The position numbers were made by a program, and so were the translations under genes. Positions 22,050-32,039 of a DNA stretch of 64,000 bases are shown piece by piece. Below the pieces are notes generated by a model, which was given only the letters and a program-made list of their open reading frames with translations, was not told the DNA's origin and did no database searches. How positions within the stretch are numbered: the first letter of the stretch is position 1; every line of letters starts with the position of its first letter. This stretch comes from Mercenaria mercenaria (taxonomy: Eukaryota; Mollusca; Bivalvia; Venerida; Veneridae): positions 3,594,501-3,658,500 of the forward strand of contig NC_069367.1 in the NCBI RefSeq assembly GCF_021730395.1, in the 5' to 3' direction.

Positions 22050-23300
22050 ACCATCACTACAGAAATTGTGTACAAAAAAGCATGCACAGAAAAAATGCAA
22101 AAAAAAAAAAATTTAATAGGAATCAGGGATATACATTTATTGAATAAACTTGAGCACTTAGGCTGTAACAAAAATTACAAATTCAAATTGTCAATGTCTG
22201 AACTTTTTCATATCATATTTGGCACATTTTGAATTTTAATGATAAAATATGTTTGAATTTTAATTACAAATAGGTTTACAAATCAAATTTGTTTTAACAT
22301 CTGATACAATTTGGCAGTTGGTCGTGATCAAAGCCCTTTATTAAAAAAATTAGCACTTGTTTAAAATGTTAAGAATCGGTATTATGTAAATTTATGGAAT
22401 TAAACTTTCTAAGTATTTCATAAACTTTTTTAAAATTGACTTTATAAGTCAATTAATTCTAAAAAAAAAATGGATCACGATATTCAAATTACCAGGCATC
22501 AACTTGACTTGCATTTCATGAGAGTCATGTCAATGTTGCAGTAGACGTTAGTTAAATAATAGGTTACACATAACTTAATGGACAAGAGTCATGAGACGCA
22601 GAACAGTGTATTCATTTGGAGTTCCTCGGTTATAAAGGTAAGAATGTAAACTATCAGTTGAACGCTGGTGTGTGAAAACCATTTAGATTCAAGTTTTAGG
22701 GGAATATTGATTATTAAAGTCATATTTGAGACTTCATTTTCAACAAAATTTAAAATGTCAATAGCTTTAAATCTCTGAAAGAAGGTGGTCCATTATATAG
22801 TAACCCCAAGACAACCCCCAACAGACTTAATTGTCTATAAGAGTGGTATGGATCCGTACCCCTAGAATCTCTGGCTGCCCGGATACTGGACAACTAGCGT
22901 GCTCTCTACTAGTCGCTGTAATGTAAATTTTTACTTGATTTTTTCTTTTCCAGGAACATGACTGTAGTAACATGAAGATTCTCAAGGCAATATTTTGTCT
23001 ACCAAGCTGGGTTGTAAACGTCAGTGCATAAAGTTTGAAATGAGTCTTGAATTGTTAAAAGCACAGGTTTTTTCTGGAATAGATCTTGAAAAAATGAAGG
23101 AAATACATTTTTAAAAGTAAATCGGTGTGTTATGTAACTGATTGCCATACCATACTTAATTAAATATCTATATACAAACAGCAGTGTTCACAACTTCAAA
23201 TCATGTTTATTTATTTAGTGGCTTTGGTATTAGGCATGTAGATCATAAAAAATCCAATGGATGATAATGCATTTTTTTCTATTTGTACCGAACTGTTCTG
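22050..23300. other. Upstream of the FkbM-type gene, nothing recognised
   Basis: An AT-rich stretch that presumably includes the promoter and 5' UTR of the next gene. No specific promoter motif can be defended. An upstream non-coding exon cannot be excluded. Confidence 0.4.
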
Positions 23301-23318
23301 GACAGGAAAAACTAAAAG

Positions 23319-26300
23319 ATGAGAAAATTTTTTGGACTATCACTGCCATGTCAGAGACATTTAAAGTCTTGTGTGATATGTATAGTTGTTTTCTTCGTCA
23401 TAGAAAGTATCATATTTAATTCCCTGGTACTGTACATTATATGGAACCTTCATTCCGCCATCAGTGACATAGTGAGTGCGCCAGGGGAGACAATTTTGGA
23501 CAAACTGGCTGTAAATCCATTCTTTGCAAAATTGATTTATTCTGGCAAAGAAGGAGGTTTTGTAACTCTGCTTGATAATACAGTTGGCAGGGTTTATATG
23601 GAGACGGTAGAGAATCTTGATGGTACGAAGCAGTCGCGAAGACGCATCTCAAGACTGAACGACGGCACAGCCATGAGACAGCATTATATAAATAGAATTG
23701 GTATAGACGTTTCATCATCTGGAGAGACAATGTACATTCTTGAAAGAATACAAAATCTTGAAATTAACAGAACTAAATGGGAGAAGTTAGTAATCGATAT
23801 CGGAGCTAATGATGGACTTTTATCTAGTAATTCCTATAATTTTATTCGCTGGGGCTGGAGTGCAATTTTAGTGGAACCACAAAGCTACCAGCTAGATCTA
23901 GCAAAGAGGAATCTGCACGGGTAAATATAATATAATTATTAAATACTCAGTTAAAGTTACAGTGGAGGCTGAAACGTAAATATTTTTCCATATTGACGTT
24001 CAGATTTCATATCGGATGCGTGACGTCATTTGTGACGTCAGTTTCATGCATGTTGTCGTTTATGAAAGTTCTCTAATGGCAATATTTTCAGTTTTACTTG
24101 CGCTAAAGAACAAATTTATATCATCTATATAATAAGTGCAAGTGTAGTATTATATGTAATAAAAAGATTATTAGATTTGACATCGAGAAACATGCTTTGT
24201 TTTTTCGCGTAATGATATTGCACCCCTAAAGTAGCGCAATATTTTTGCTGCAGAACTCTTGCATATTTCTCAATACAAATCTAATAACCTATAATTATCG
24301 TAACAAGCCTGTGTTGTTTTCGGCTCAAGTCAGTTTTTCCAGGTTTCGATCACATGGGGCGCAAGTGTCGACAAGTGTGATACAGCAGTGTAAAGTCCTG
24401 AGAGCAGAATACATCTGAGGACAACCTACTGTTCTAATAACCCTTTTATTATATACATTTTGTATACATGATATTCATCACCAAATTTTTTTGTATTGAC
24501 CCAAAATGATTATAAAGTCATCTGAAACAAAGAACTATCATATATTTACTGAGTCAATCATAAAAATTTTAAAAAAGCTTCGAGGCACATGTATGATAGA
24601 AAATCAGATTTTCAACTTGTGTGATTTGCATTTTGATTTCTGTCAGACACATGCTGATTTCATATGTTGTTTTCCAGTTATTCATGTTATTAGCATATAT
24701 AAATTCTTTTGAAGTTTTGAAAAAATATTTGTATGAATTAATCTTTGAAAAATCTGAAGATTTTCTTTAGAGATCCACATTATCGAGATGCACATTATCA
24801 AGCTGAGTGAACTAGAGAATACTAAAACCATAAGAAGGAAAAGTGGAACACATAATGAAACACCAAATGTAAATATCTGAGTGAGTATTATTTAATTAGA
24901 ACTTGTCCGGTTAGTTTTTTTATTGATCATGAATATTTTAGCTGTTTTCTTTCATTCATAGATATATCAGTCAACATAAAGAACAGCGTGTGTACTTCCT
25001 GAATGCTGTGATAGGTGACTACGATGGAACGGCCAAGTTTAAACTGTCTCCTGATATTGTCGCTATGGAAAGCCATGTCGTCTCCGATGGTGACGAAGCA
25101 GGAGTAATTATGGATGTTCAGTGCTACTCTGTAAAAACGTTTGCTGCCAAATTCAAAGTCCCAAAACATTTTGGTATTTTGTCTATAGATGCAGAAGGTT
25201 TTGGAAGTATGGTAAAATATTTATTCTTCTGGTTCATATTTTGTGTTATCCACAGGAGTATGAGAGTTATCATTAATACATTCACTGTAGAATTAGATTC
25301 TTCACCTATATGGGTTCAAAACCTCGCTTTGTTTGAGGAAGCCATTCAAGCTGCTTGTGGTAGGTCAATGGTTCTACCAAGATGGCTTCCCAGGCCAGAA
25401 ATTATGCCTAAAGAGGCACAAGATCTTCCTCCACAATCAAAAGCTGGAAAAGTAGCCATATGACTTAAAATTGTGTTACAGCCACTCTATGCCTGGCAAA
25501 TAATTTATAATATTAAAATTCTGTTACATGTTTTAAGGGCAAAATAATATGGTAATCTACTATATTGGTAGACCACTTCTGAGTAGCAGATCATAATCTG
25601 TAATAATTATTGTAATCTGTAATAGTAATCAGCTGTTGTCAGTTACAATTGTTCAAATGGGATTGATATTGTTGCCGCAACAGGTGAAACATCATCGGAA
25701 AGAAGTGTGTCTGTGAAAAATAGGTAGAATAATTTACAGCTGACTCGTGTTTGATCTACCTTTTCAATAACAAGGTTCTGCCCTGATTTCCCTTCTATTG
25801 TTAGCAAATACCTTCTGACTATAATGGTTATATAATAGGGTTATTATAACAGTAGCTTGATCTGGGATGCAGTATTCGGCTCGAGTGGATTTTGCCAGAT
25901 CGGATCTCACTAGGCACGCAAGCGCCGAGTGTGATCCGAACTTACAAAATCCACGAGAGCCGAATACAAAGTCCTAGATCCAGCTACTGTTATAATGACC
26001 CATTTATTATATACCTTTACCATTTTGATTCTTGTTTTGTTCTTGAACGAAATCTTCAATGCTTATCGATATTAAATGGAACTTAGTGAAGTTTTTATGT
26101 GCACTGTTTATAGAAATGAATCAGGTCATGCATATTAATAAAAATAGTTCGGCAGCATACAATACAGAAGGTACAATACAGAATTTAAAAGGTACAATAC
26201 GGAATTTTTGTCTGTCTGTTCATATTTAATTGTGAAGTACAAGTCGATTTTTTACAGAATTTATATAGGTAATACTATATAATAAATTAAAATACAGTGA

Positions 26301-29183
26301 TACTCTGTTTGTCCTTTCGGGTTACACATTAAACCGGAATACACCTAAAAACCGGAATACACCAGAATACACCAAAACCGGAATACACCTTTTTTAGCTC
26401 ACCTGAGCACGAAAAGGTGAGCTTTTGTGATCGCCCTGTGTCCGTCGTCCATCAGTCATACGTCCGTAGTCGTCAACAATTTGACTGTTAACACTCTAGA
26501 GGTCACAGTTTTGGTCACAATCCTTATGAAACTTTGTCAGAATATTACTTTCAATAAAATCTTGGATGAATTCGATATTGGTTCATCTTGGGTCAAAAAC
26601 TAGGTCACCAGGTCAAATTGAATGAAAAGCTTGTTAACACTCTAAAGGTCACAATTTTAGCCCAATCTTAATGAAACTTAGTCAAAATGTTACCCGCAAT
26701 AAATTCTTGAACGAATTTGATATTGGGTCATCTGGGTTCAAAAACTAGGTCACCAGGCCAGATCAAAGGAAAAGCTTGTTAACACTCTAGAGGTCACGTT
26801 TATGACTATATCATCATGAAACTTAGTCAGAATGTTAATCTTGATGATCTTTAGGTCAAGTTCATATCTGGGTCATATTGGATCAAAAACTAGGTCACTG
26901 GGTCAAATCAAGGCCAAATAGAGGCCACATTTATGACCATATATTAATGAAACTTGGTCAGAATGATCTTTAGGTCAATAGATCAGGTGAGCGATGCAGG
27001 GCCTTCATGGCCCTCTTGTTTTAATTAAAGATATTTTTGAAGGGGTTTTTTGACGGTGAAAGTGTATTCCGGTGTATTCCAGTTTTTAGGAGGATTCCAG
27101 TTTAATGAGTGACTGTCATTGTGGGCCCTCAGGACCACCTGGGCAAGTCAGACTATTGATTTTAACACCCTTGAATAAAATGTAAAGGATCTGTGTTCTA
27201 ATTTTTGAGAAAATTATTTGCATGTAATGAAAGAGATCCGAAAACTTGAGACTGATTTTAAAACTTTATTTGCAATTATTTCAAATTAGTTTTAGACTGA
27301 TAGTAACATTGTCATTTTCATGAATTCACTAACAGATTGCCTAAAATTCATAGACTGATTTTTAATTTTGTATACTGGGACCCGGCTTAAAGGTGGTCAA
27401 TCACATTTAAACAATATTTAATGCCATTTTTTTACTTTTTGTATATTCTGGTAGAGATTTATTTAAGGAACAAAAAGACCCATTACATAGAGTTAGATTC
27501 CTATTAGAAATGTATGTTTTATTATTTTTTATAAAAATTTGTAATTACTCCCCTTTAATATAAAAGTATTTAAAAAGCTGAGTAATTCATTTTATTTCGA
27601 TACAATTTCTAGTTTTACGTTTGCATTTGATAGACATACCAACTATTTAACAATCTGAACCAAACGGCAAGCTTTAAATCTGTGTGTAGCTTCTGAATTC
27701 ATTTATTTCCAGTCTATCTTGGTTGCGCAACCAAGATAGGCAAAGGGAGATAAATAGAGAATAATAGGTGAGTGCCGTAGATGAGAAAGTTTATCTGGCG
27801 AGGTGGAGGAGGTTATCGGGTGAGCCGAAGGCGAACCTGATAACGTCCAGAGCCGAGCCAGATAAACTTTCTCCATCTTAGGCACTAACCTATTATTCTA
27901 TTTATCTTGTCATTACTTCATTTTCCGATATTTGGCAATTTATTTTAAAAAAATAAATGTGCGACAACCGCTTTAATGACGTCATATTCGTAATGACGTC
28001 ACTTATATAATGACATGATTACCGGCAAAATCGCAATAACTTCTTCGTATTTGAATAAAAACTCACTATTTGACCACTCATTTTCTTAGTTCGGACATTT
28101 CCAACACAATGATGATGGTTTCGTTGCAAAATTTCTTATGACAACAATATCGATCATATAGTCACATGATCAACTGACCGTATATCACTGGTCACATGAT
28201 CAACTGCCGGTATATCATGAAAGATATACGGCACCCTGATATCGGGTCGAAAATACTGCAAGTGACAGGATAATAATAATGTTTTAAACTTGCGTTTCTA
28301 TCGAATTCCATCTAAATACATAATTGTTAATGAAAATATTTTACAAATATATTACAATATATCTAATATTAATACCTTTCCTTAAGCAAAGTATGCTTAT
28401 CAAATTTATACTTACGATAAAATAACTCTATCTTGGTTGGGCAACCAGGATAGGAAAATCAAATTTTAAAAATACCTCCAGTGAAAATCTAACTTGTATT
28501 AAGTGTTTAGTGAACATAAATGAGTGTAAATGATCAGATGTTAAAGTTACAAGCAAATCCCTTACATGGTCAAAGTCTGATTATCCACCTTTAAGTCTAT
28601 ATTGTAAGGATAATTGAAGTTAATTCAGATTTATCAAACATGCTGAACTACAGTGACAGAATGATGTTTTTCGATTTTAAATCATTTTTAGCTCTACTAG
28701 ATTAACTATAATATGAAGTTTTATAAAGAAAAACGTATTTTGAATAATAGTGGCCCAGACTAGAGTGATTGAAACAGGGAGAAGTATTGTAATTTAAAAA
28801 CAGAGGCAGGAGATGGCATAATTCTTACTTAAGCATGATTTTGCTGCTTGAATTCTATTTCTAAGATAACAGCAGGTATTTTGTTAAACTATGACATAGC
28901 CATAAGTATGTAAGTGCAACTTCAGATAGTTGTAAAGGACGGCATACTTTAAACTCATTTTCTACTACACTTAGCACTAACGTCAAGTTTGCAATATTTC
29001 CAGATTCTTCACCAGTGGATCAAGCTTGGATACCGACCCATGTATATAATACATGAAGACCTTCACGACCCTGAGGACATTCTTGAAACCACTCGAAAAC
29101 TGAAGCAAGCTGGATATGATCATTTGACTAAACGCGGATGGAATAATATATTCGAATACAATCCAAGCGTCAGTCGGAATTGA
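23319..29183 (+). CDS. Membrane-anchored FkbM-family methyltransferase, 343 aa
   Basis: Exons are 23319-23920, 24962-25211 and 29004-29183. Junctions are CACGG|GTAAAT..CATAG|ATATAT (phase 2) and AGTATG|GTAAAA..TTCCAG|ATTCTT (phase 0), giving 343 residues ending SVSRN. Residues 1-16 are basic, residues 17-43 are one hydrophobic membrane segment, and the remainder should be lumenal (type II). VIDIGANDG (158-166) is the S-adenosylmethionine-binding loop, AILVEPQ (182-188) the second acidic motif, and ILSIDAEG in exon 2 the conserved FkbM D-x-E-G motif. FkbM enzymes are O-methyltransferases. A Golgi-anchored form would fit methylation of glycan or another secreted acceptor, but the substrate is inferred only. 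Intron 2 is 3.8 kb and packed with repeats. An AATAAA lies near 29671. Confidence 0.85.
23955..24460. mobile_element. Decayed MITE-like repeats in intron 1 of the FkbM gene
   Basis: The block around 23970-24290 shares the order AACGT.AATATTTTTC, GACGTCAT and GCGCAATATTT..CTGCAGAACTC with 39365-39600 in the ETFBKMT gene. The block 24310-24460 resembles a diverged copy of the palindromic element at 25836-26007. No coding sequence. Confidence 0.45.
25292..25463 (+). other. Unexplained coding-like stretch in intron 2
   Basis: Readable in the same frame as exon 2 past its donor, this ends with a protein-like segment (SSPIWVQNLALFEEAIQAAC and LPRWLPRPEIMPKEAQ) and a stop at 25461. A possible acceptor, CACTGTAG, precedes it, but joining it to exon 2 in phase 0 gives an immediate TAG, so it is not an alternative exon of this gene by that route. 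It may be a relic of an unrecognised mobile element. Confidence 0.25.
25836..26007. mobile_element. Palindromic MITE in intron 2
   Basis: The inverted arms of about 70 bp start GGGTTATTATAACAGTAGCT on the left and are complementary on the right (TACTGTTATAATGACCC). GTATTCGGCTC and TGGATTTTG are conserved in both arms. A diverged relative lies at about 24310-24460. Confidence 0.7.
26396..27021 (+). mobile_element. Core-repeat element A, about 146-bp cores, in intron 2
   Basis: The left end is TTAGCTCACCTGAGCACGAA; the right end is AGGTGAGCGATGCAGGGCC followed by a GGCCTTCATGGCCC hairpin and TCTTGTTT. Inside are about three tandem cores of about 146 bp, each with TTAACACTCTAGAGGTCAC and AAACTAGGTCACC. 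The same ends are seen at 33940-34719, 37437-37831 and 49912-51492. The architecture recalls the bivalve 'pearl' and Helentron-associated elements (established as a class; membership here is inferred). Confidence 0.65.
27714..27739. repeat. Perfect 26-bp palindrome
   Basis: CTATCTTGGTTGC is followed directly by its reverse complement. A decayed copy in which GCGC becomes GGGC lies at about 28430-28455. Confidence 0.9.
27745..27908. mobile_element. Palindromic MITE nested in the TTAA element
   Basis: Arms of about 75 bp share AATAATAGGTTAGTGCC and AAAGTTTATCTGGC in inverted order, with a short GAGCCGAAGGCGAACC hairpin at the centre. Confidence 0.65.
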
Positions 29184-29249
29184 TAGATCTGTGTGCATGG
29201 TTACACATGACATACAAGGATGTTTGAAGAATACAGTACAAGAGTTGTT

Positions 29250-29545
29250 GGAAACTGACAGATCAAATGATCAGCATGATAACCGGAGTAAACGAGGATG
29301 GAACAGTATATCCAAATACAATCCAAGCATCAGTCAAAACTGACAGATCAAACGATCAGCATGAAATCACCTGACTAAATGAGGATGGAACGATATATCC
29401 AAATAAAATACAGGTGTCAGTCAAAACTGACAGATCAAACAACCAGCATGAAATCACCTGACTAAATGAGGATGGAACGATATATCCAAATACAATACAG
29501 GTGTCAGTCAAAACCAACAGATTGAATAATCAGCATTGGTATATA
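29250..29545 (+). repeat. 87-bp tandem array resembling the end of FkbM exon 3
   Basis: Three to four units with an 87-bp period (for example CTGACTAAATGAGGATGG at 29371 and 29458). Within each unit the segment ACTAAATGAGGATGGAACGA followed by TATCCAAATACAAT and GTCAGTCAAAACTGACAG matches exon 3 from about 29126 through the stop codon (ACTAAACGCGGATGGAATAA, ATTCGAATACAAT, GTCAGTCGGAATTGATAG). Conceptual translation gives HLTK.GWNDISK.N-type strings interrupted by stops, so the copies are not coding now. They lie between the stop codon and the first AATAAA, probably in the 3' UTR. Confidence 0.75.
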
Positions 29546-29667
29546 TTGCCTACTGAAATATCACATATTTTCCAAGGATGAAAGTTTTCTTTATTTGGAA
29601 TGGGTTTGCATTTTAGAGCATTCAGGGTGCTGTAAAATCATTTATGACATGTTTGACATCTTACGAG

Positions 29668-29680
29668 AGAAATAAAACCA
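29668..29680 (+). terminator. Probable polyadenylation signal of the FkbM-type gene
   Basis: AGAAATAAAACC, the first canonical AATAAA downstream of the stop at 29183. A second lies near 29768. Assignment is by position only. Confidence 0.4.
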
Positions 29681-29820
29681 TTCCATAGATTTGATAATAC
29701 ACTAGTGTAATAAAGCTTTGACGTCGTTTTAAGTATAGATGAAACGTTGGTCGAGTTTACTTGGTCAATAAAAGGTATAGAAAGAAGAAATTTTGATGTT
29801 TCAGCAGACAAAGCTTACAT

Positions 29821-29985
29821 GTGATAAAAAGAATATTACATTTGTGTCTTTCCATATTAAATTATCAAACTCATCGAATAAAATTGACAAAATGCTCGGC
29901 AGTGATAAAAAGAATATTACATTTCTGTCTTTCCATAGTAAATTATCAAACTCGTTGAATAAAATTGATAAAATGCTCAGCAGAG
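29821..29985 (+). repeat. 81-bp direct tandem duplication
   Basis: Two copies begin GTGATAAAAAGAATATTACA and end AATGCTCGGCA or AATGCTCAGCA. They differ at few positions. The 91-codon frame at 29793 reads through both because 81 is a multiple of three; no function is inferred. Confidence 0.8.
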
Positions 29986-30146
29986 CCTCGCATTTTATTA
30001 TTTTGTTCAACTCGTTTGATAAATTCAGTATGAGAAGACACTATCCTCTATTATGTGCGGTGAACTAATTTTCCTGGATATCATGGTTGCGTCAAGCCAC
30101 GTTACTATATTCGAACTCGTTCCGTCTTCAAATACAGAAATCTACA

Positions 30147-30337
30147 AATTCTTATCCCTGCTAAATTTCTCTAATGAACTTGTCCATCTTTCAATTTAGA
30201 TAGGACCATTTACTATTAAAAAAAGAGTGCTTACCAAAAAAATTACTGACTGAATGGTGAACAGTGTAGATCATGATCAGACTGCACGGATGGTCGCAAA
30301 GGCAGAATCAGTCGTGTCCAGCATGATAGGGGTTAAC
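30147..30337. mobile_element. piggyBac-type MITE relic (CCCTTTAGCCTGCT family)
   Basis: The central words CTGAATGGTGAACAGTGTAG, ATGATCAGACTGCACGGATG and GGTCGCAAAGGCAGAATCA are shared with the better-preserved copy at 35072-35287. The ends are degraded. Confidence 0.55.
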
Positions 30338-30937
30338 ACGATATATTGCCATTTTGTGACACACAGAACTATTTATAGTAATTTTATTTCACCTACAGAT
30401 TTTATTTACCCCAAAAAACAGAACGGGAAGAAATAGAAAATTAATACCTAGCAGATATTTTAGGTTTTGCAGTACCTTGATGTGTAGCGACATTGTAATT
30501 AGATGGAATCCCTTGAAACTGTAAAAAATTAAGCCCAGATTTCTTTACAGGACAAAGCTGGCTGTATAGGTTGCATAAAGTATCGTAGAGGGGACGAATA
30601 TTGAACAGTTGTTTTAGGATTGGATTGTTGCATTAAAATGGCAGAGACATTTTCCCTAGTACTGGATATTTCTTCATGTATATTTAACAGTTAATGTCAG
30701 ATGATAGGAGGTGAATACATATATGCCAAGGGTGATTTTTGCTGAGGATCATAGATTGAGGTGAATATGACCTTTAAGTCAGTCCCTTAGAGTTGGATAT
30801 TTACCAATATTATTATACAGAAAGTACCTTATTTTAAGACTAGACAGAAAAAAAATTAGTGTGATTAATCATTAGTATAGAAGACCTATGTTAGATTGTT
30901 AAGAAATATTTTTTTACAGACAGTCGGCAACACTATA

Positions 30938-31168
30938 CTAACTACTGTCTTGTCTAGAAATTTTCTCGGATGGTCTGGTGTTTGAAAGATCAATATTAAT
31001 TAGAATAGCTTGTGTGATTTTCTTTTTTTGAAGTAAAGCTTCTAAGTCAAGATTGTTTGCAAGAATATCTCTTTTTGTGGGGAATATCACTTTCTTAGAA
31101 TCAACTTTTGTGTGACCTGTTGGGGGTCTGACAAATTCTTCGAGAGCAACTCGGTCTGCATGATGAGT
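30938..31168 (-). CDS. Possible terminal exon, unrecognised
   Basis: The minus-strand frame ends SEKISRQDSS before a stop at 30938. It could begin after an acceptor-like AAAATTCTAG at about 31169, giving about 76 residues starting near THHADRVALEEFVRPPTGH. The composition looks protein-like (charged, low in Cys/Phe), but no upstream exon could be found and no family is recognised. It may be a chance frame. Confidence 0.2.
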   Translation of the reverse strand, partial: THHADRVALEEFVRPPTGHTKVDSKKVIFPTKRDILANNLDLEALLQKKKITQAILINIDLSNTRPSEKISRQDSS

Positions 31169-31690
31169 ACCTAGAATTTTCACTCATCCTGCTACAATGT
31201 ATAGTACAATTTATTAAGAAAATGATATTTTTACCAAAAGCGTCAATTTTAAATTCAGTTAAAAAGATACATACCATAGGCTTTACCATAGAGCATGTAG
31301 TGAATGCAGTATTCTAATATGACTAACAATTCTTTAATCATCACAACGATGTTATACTGATGTCACGTTATTGTGATATGTAGCGCCATGTACGCATCAA
31401 GAAATAGCGCTTTCAAATTTCATGAAATATTTTACTTATTAACATGTTTTAAACGAAATGTCACATTGCACAAATGTTTTGATTAATTGATACACATACT
31501 GAATTAGTTATTCGCTTTGCTGAATAATTTGCAATAATTTTCGCTCGAACTGAATTCTGCCGCAAGACGTATTGCCGTTTCCTGCTCCTGGCGTGTTTTA
31601 ACAAATACCTACTATTGGGGCTATGCTTGCGCAAAGAAACAGTTCCATCATATTTGATATAAATTTTACAATAAAGAACATATTAGAATT

Positions 31691-31863
31691 GAAATAATTT
31701 ATAGCAAAACAGTGCTTTATCACTATTTATACACTCGAGTAGTTATACGTCGTCCGAAATAATTTCACTCGGGCTGCGCCCTTGTGAAATTATTACGGCC
31801 AACGTATAATCACCCATCGTGTATAAATAGTGATAAAGCACTGTTTTGCTATAAATTATTTCT
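31691..31863. mobile_element. Palindromic MITE, arms about 75-80 bp
   Basis: AAATAATTTATAGCAAAACA and GTGCTTTATCACTATTTATA on the left are repeated almost perfectly inverted on the right. The centre is a GGGCTGCGCCC hairpin flanked by inverted AAATAATTTCAC. No coding sequence. Confidence 0.8.
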
Positions 31864-31949
31864 TAAATAATACATTGCTGTAACAGTGTTGGACAGATTT
31901 TAGATTTGACTCCATACCTCATGTTTTTATTTCGCTGTAAATGAGATGT

Positions 31950-32032
31950 GAAACCAAAATTTGTAGTCCTGTTTGGCGCCATATAACTTATACTGTGTTG
32001 GTGCACAGTAAAACCCAAATAAATAAATAAAT
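31950..32032 (+). mobile_element. SINE 3' end, second family
   Basis: GGCGCCATATAACTTATACT, then GTTGGTGCACAGTAAAACCC and an (AAAT)n tail. This is a typical LINE-mobilised SINE 3' end with a short-repeat tail. The 5' part was not recognised. Confidence 0.55.
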
Positions 32033-32039
32033 GGACAGA

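Larger units (their letters stand above)
20796..22866. mobile_element. Possible 2-kb element bounded by GGATCC palindromes
   Basis: A 28-bp near-palindrome (TCTAGGGGTACGGATC and its complement, one mismatch) at 20796-20823 and a related sequence, GGTATGGATCCGTACCCCTA, at 22844-22863 bracket an AT-rich region without a gene. Both contain the same GGATCC-centred core. Whether these are the ends of one element is inference. Confidence 0.35.
27391..28590. mobile_element. TTAA-flanked transposon, non-autonomous, in intron 2
   Basis: TTAA at 27387-27390 and 28591-28594 flank inverted ends, AGGTGGTCAATCA on the left and TGATTATCCACCT on the right. TTAA target duplications are used by piggyBac and Kolobok elements; the AGG terminus is unlike the CCY of most piggyBac. 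No transposase is encoded. It contains two further structures: a 26-bp perfect palindrome at 27714-27739 with a diverged copy at 28430-28455, and the inverted repeat 27745-27908. Confidence 0.6.
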
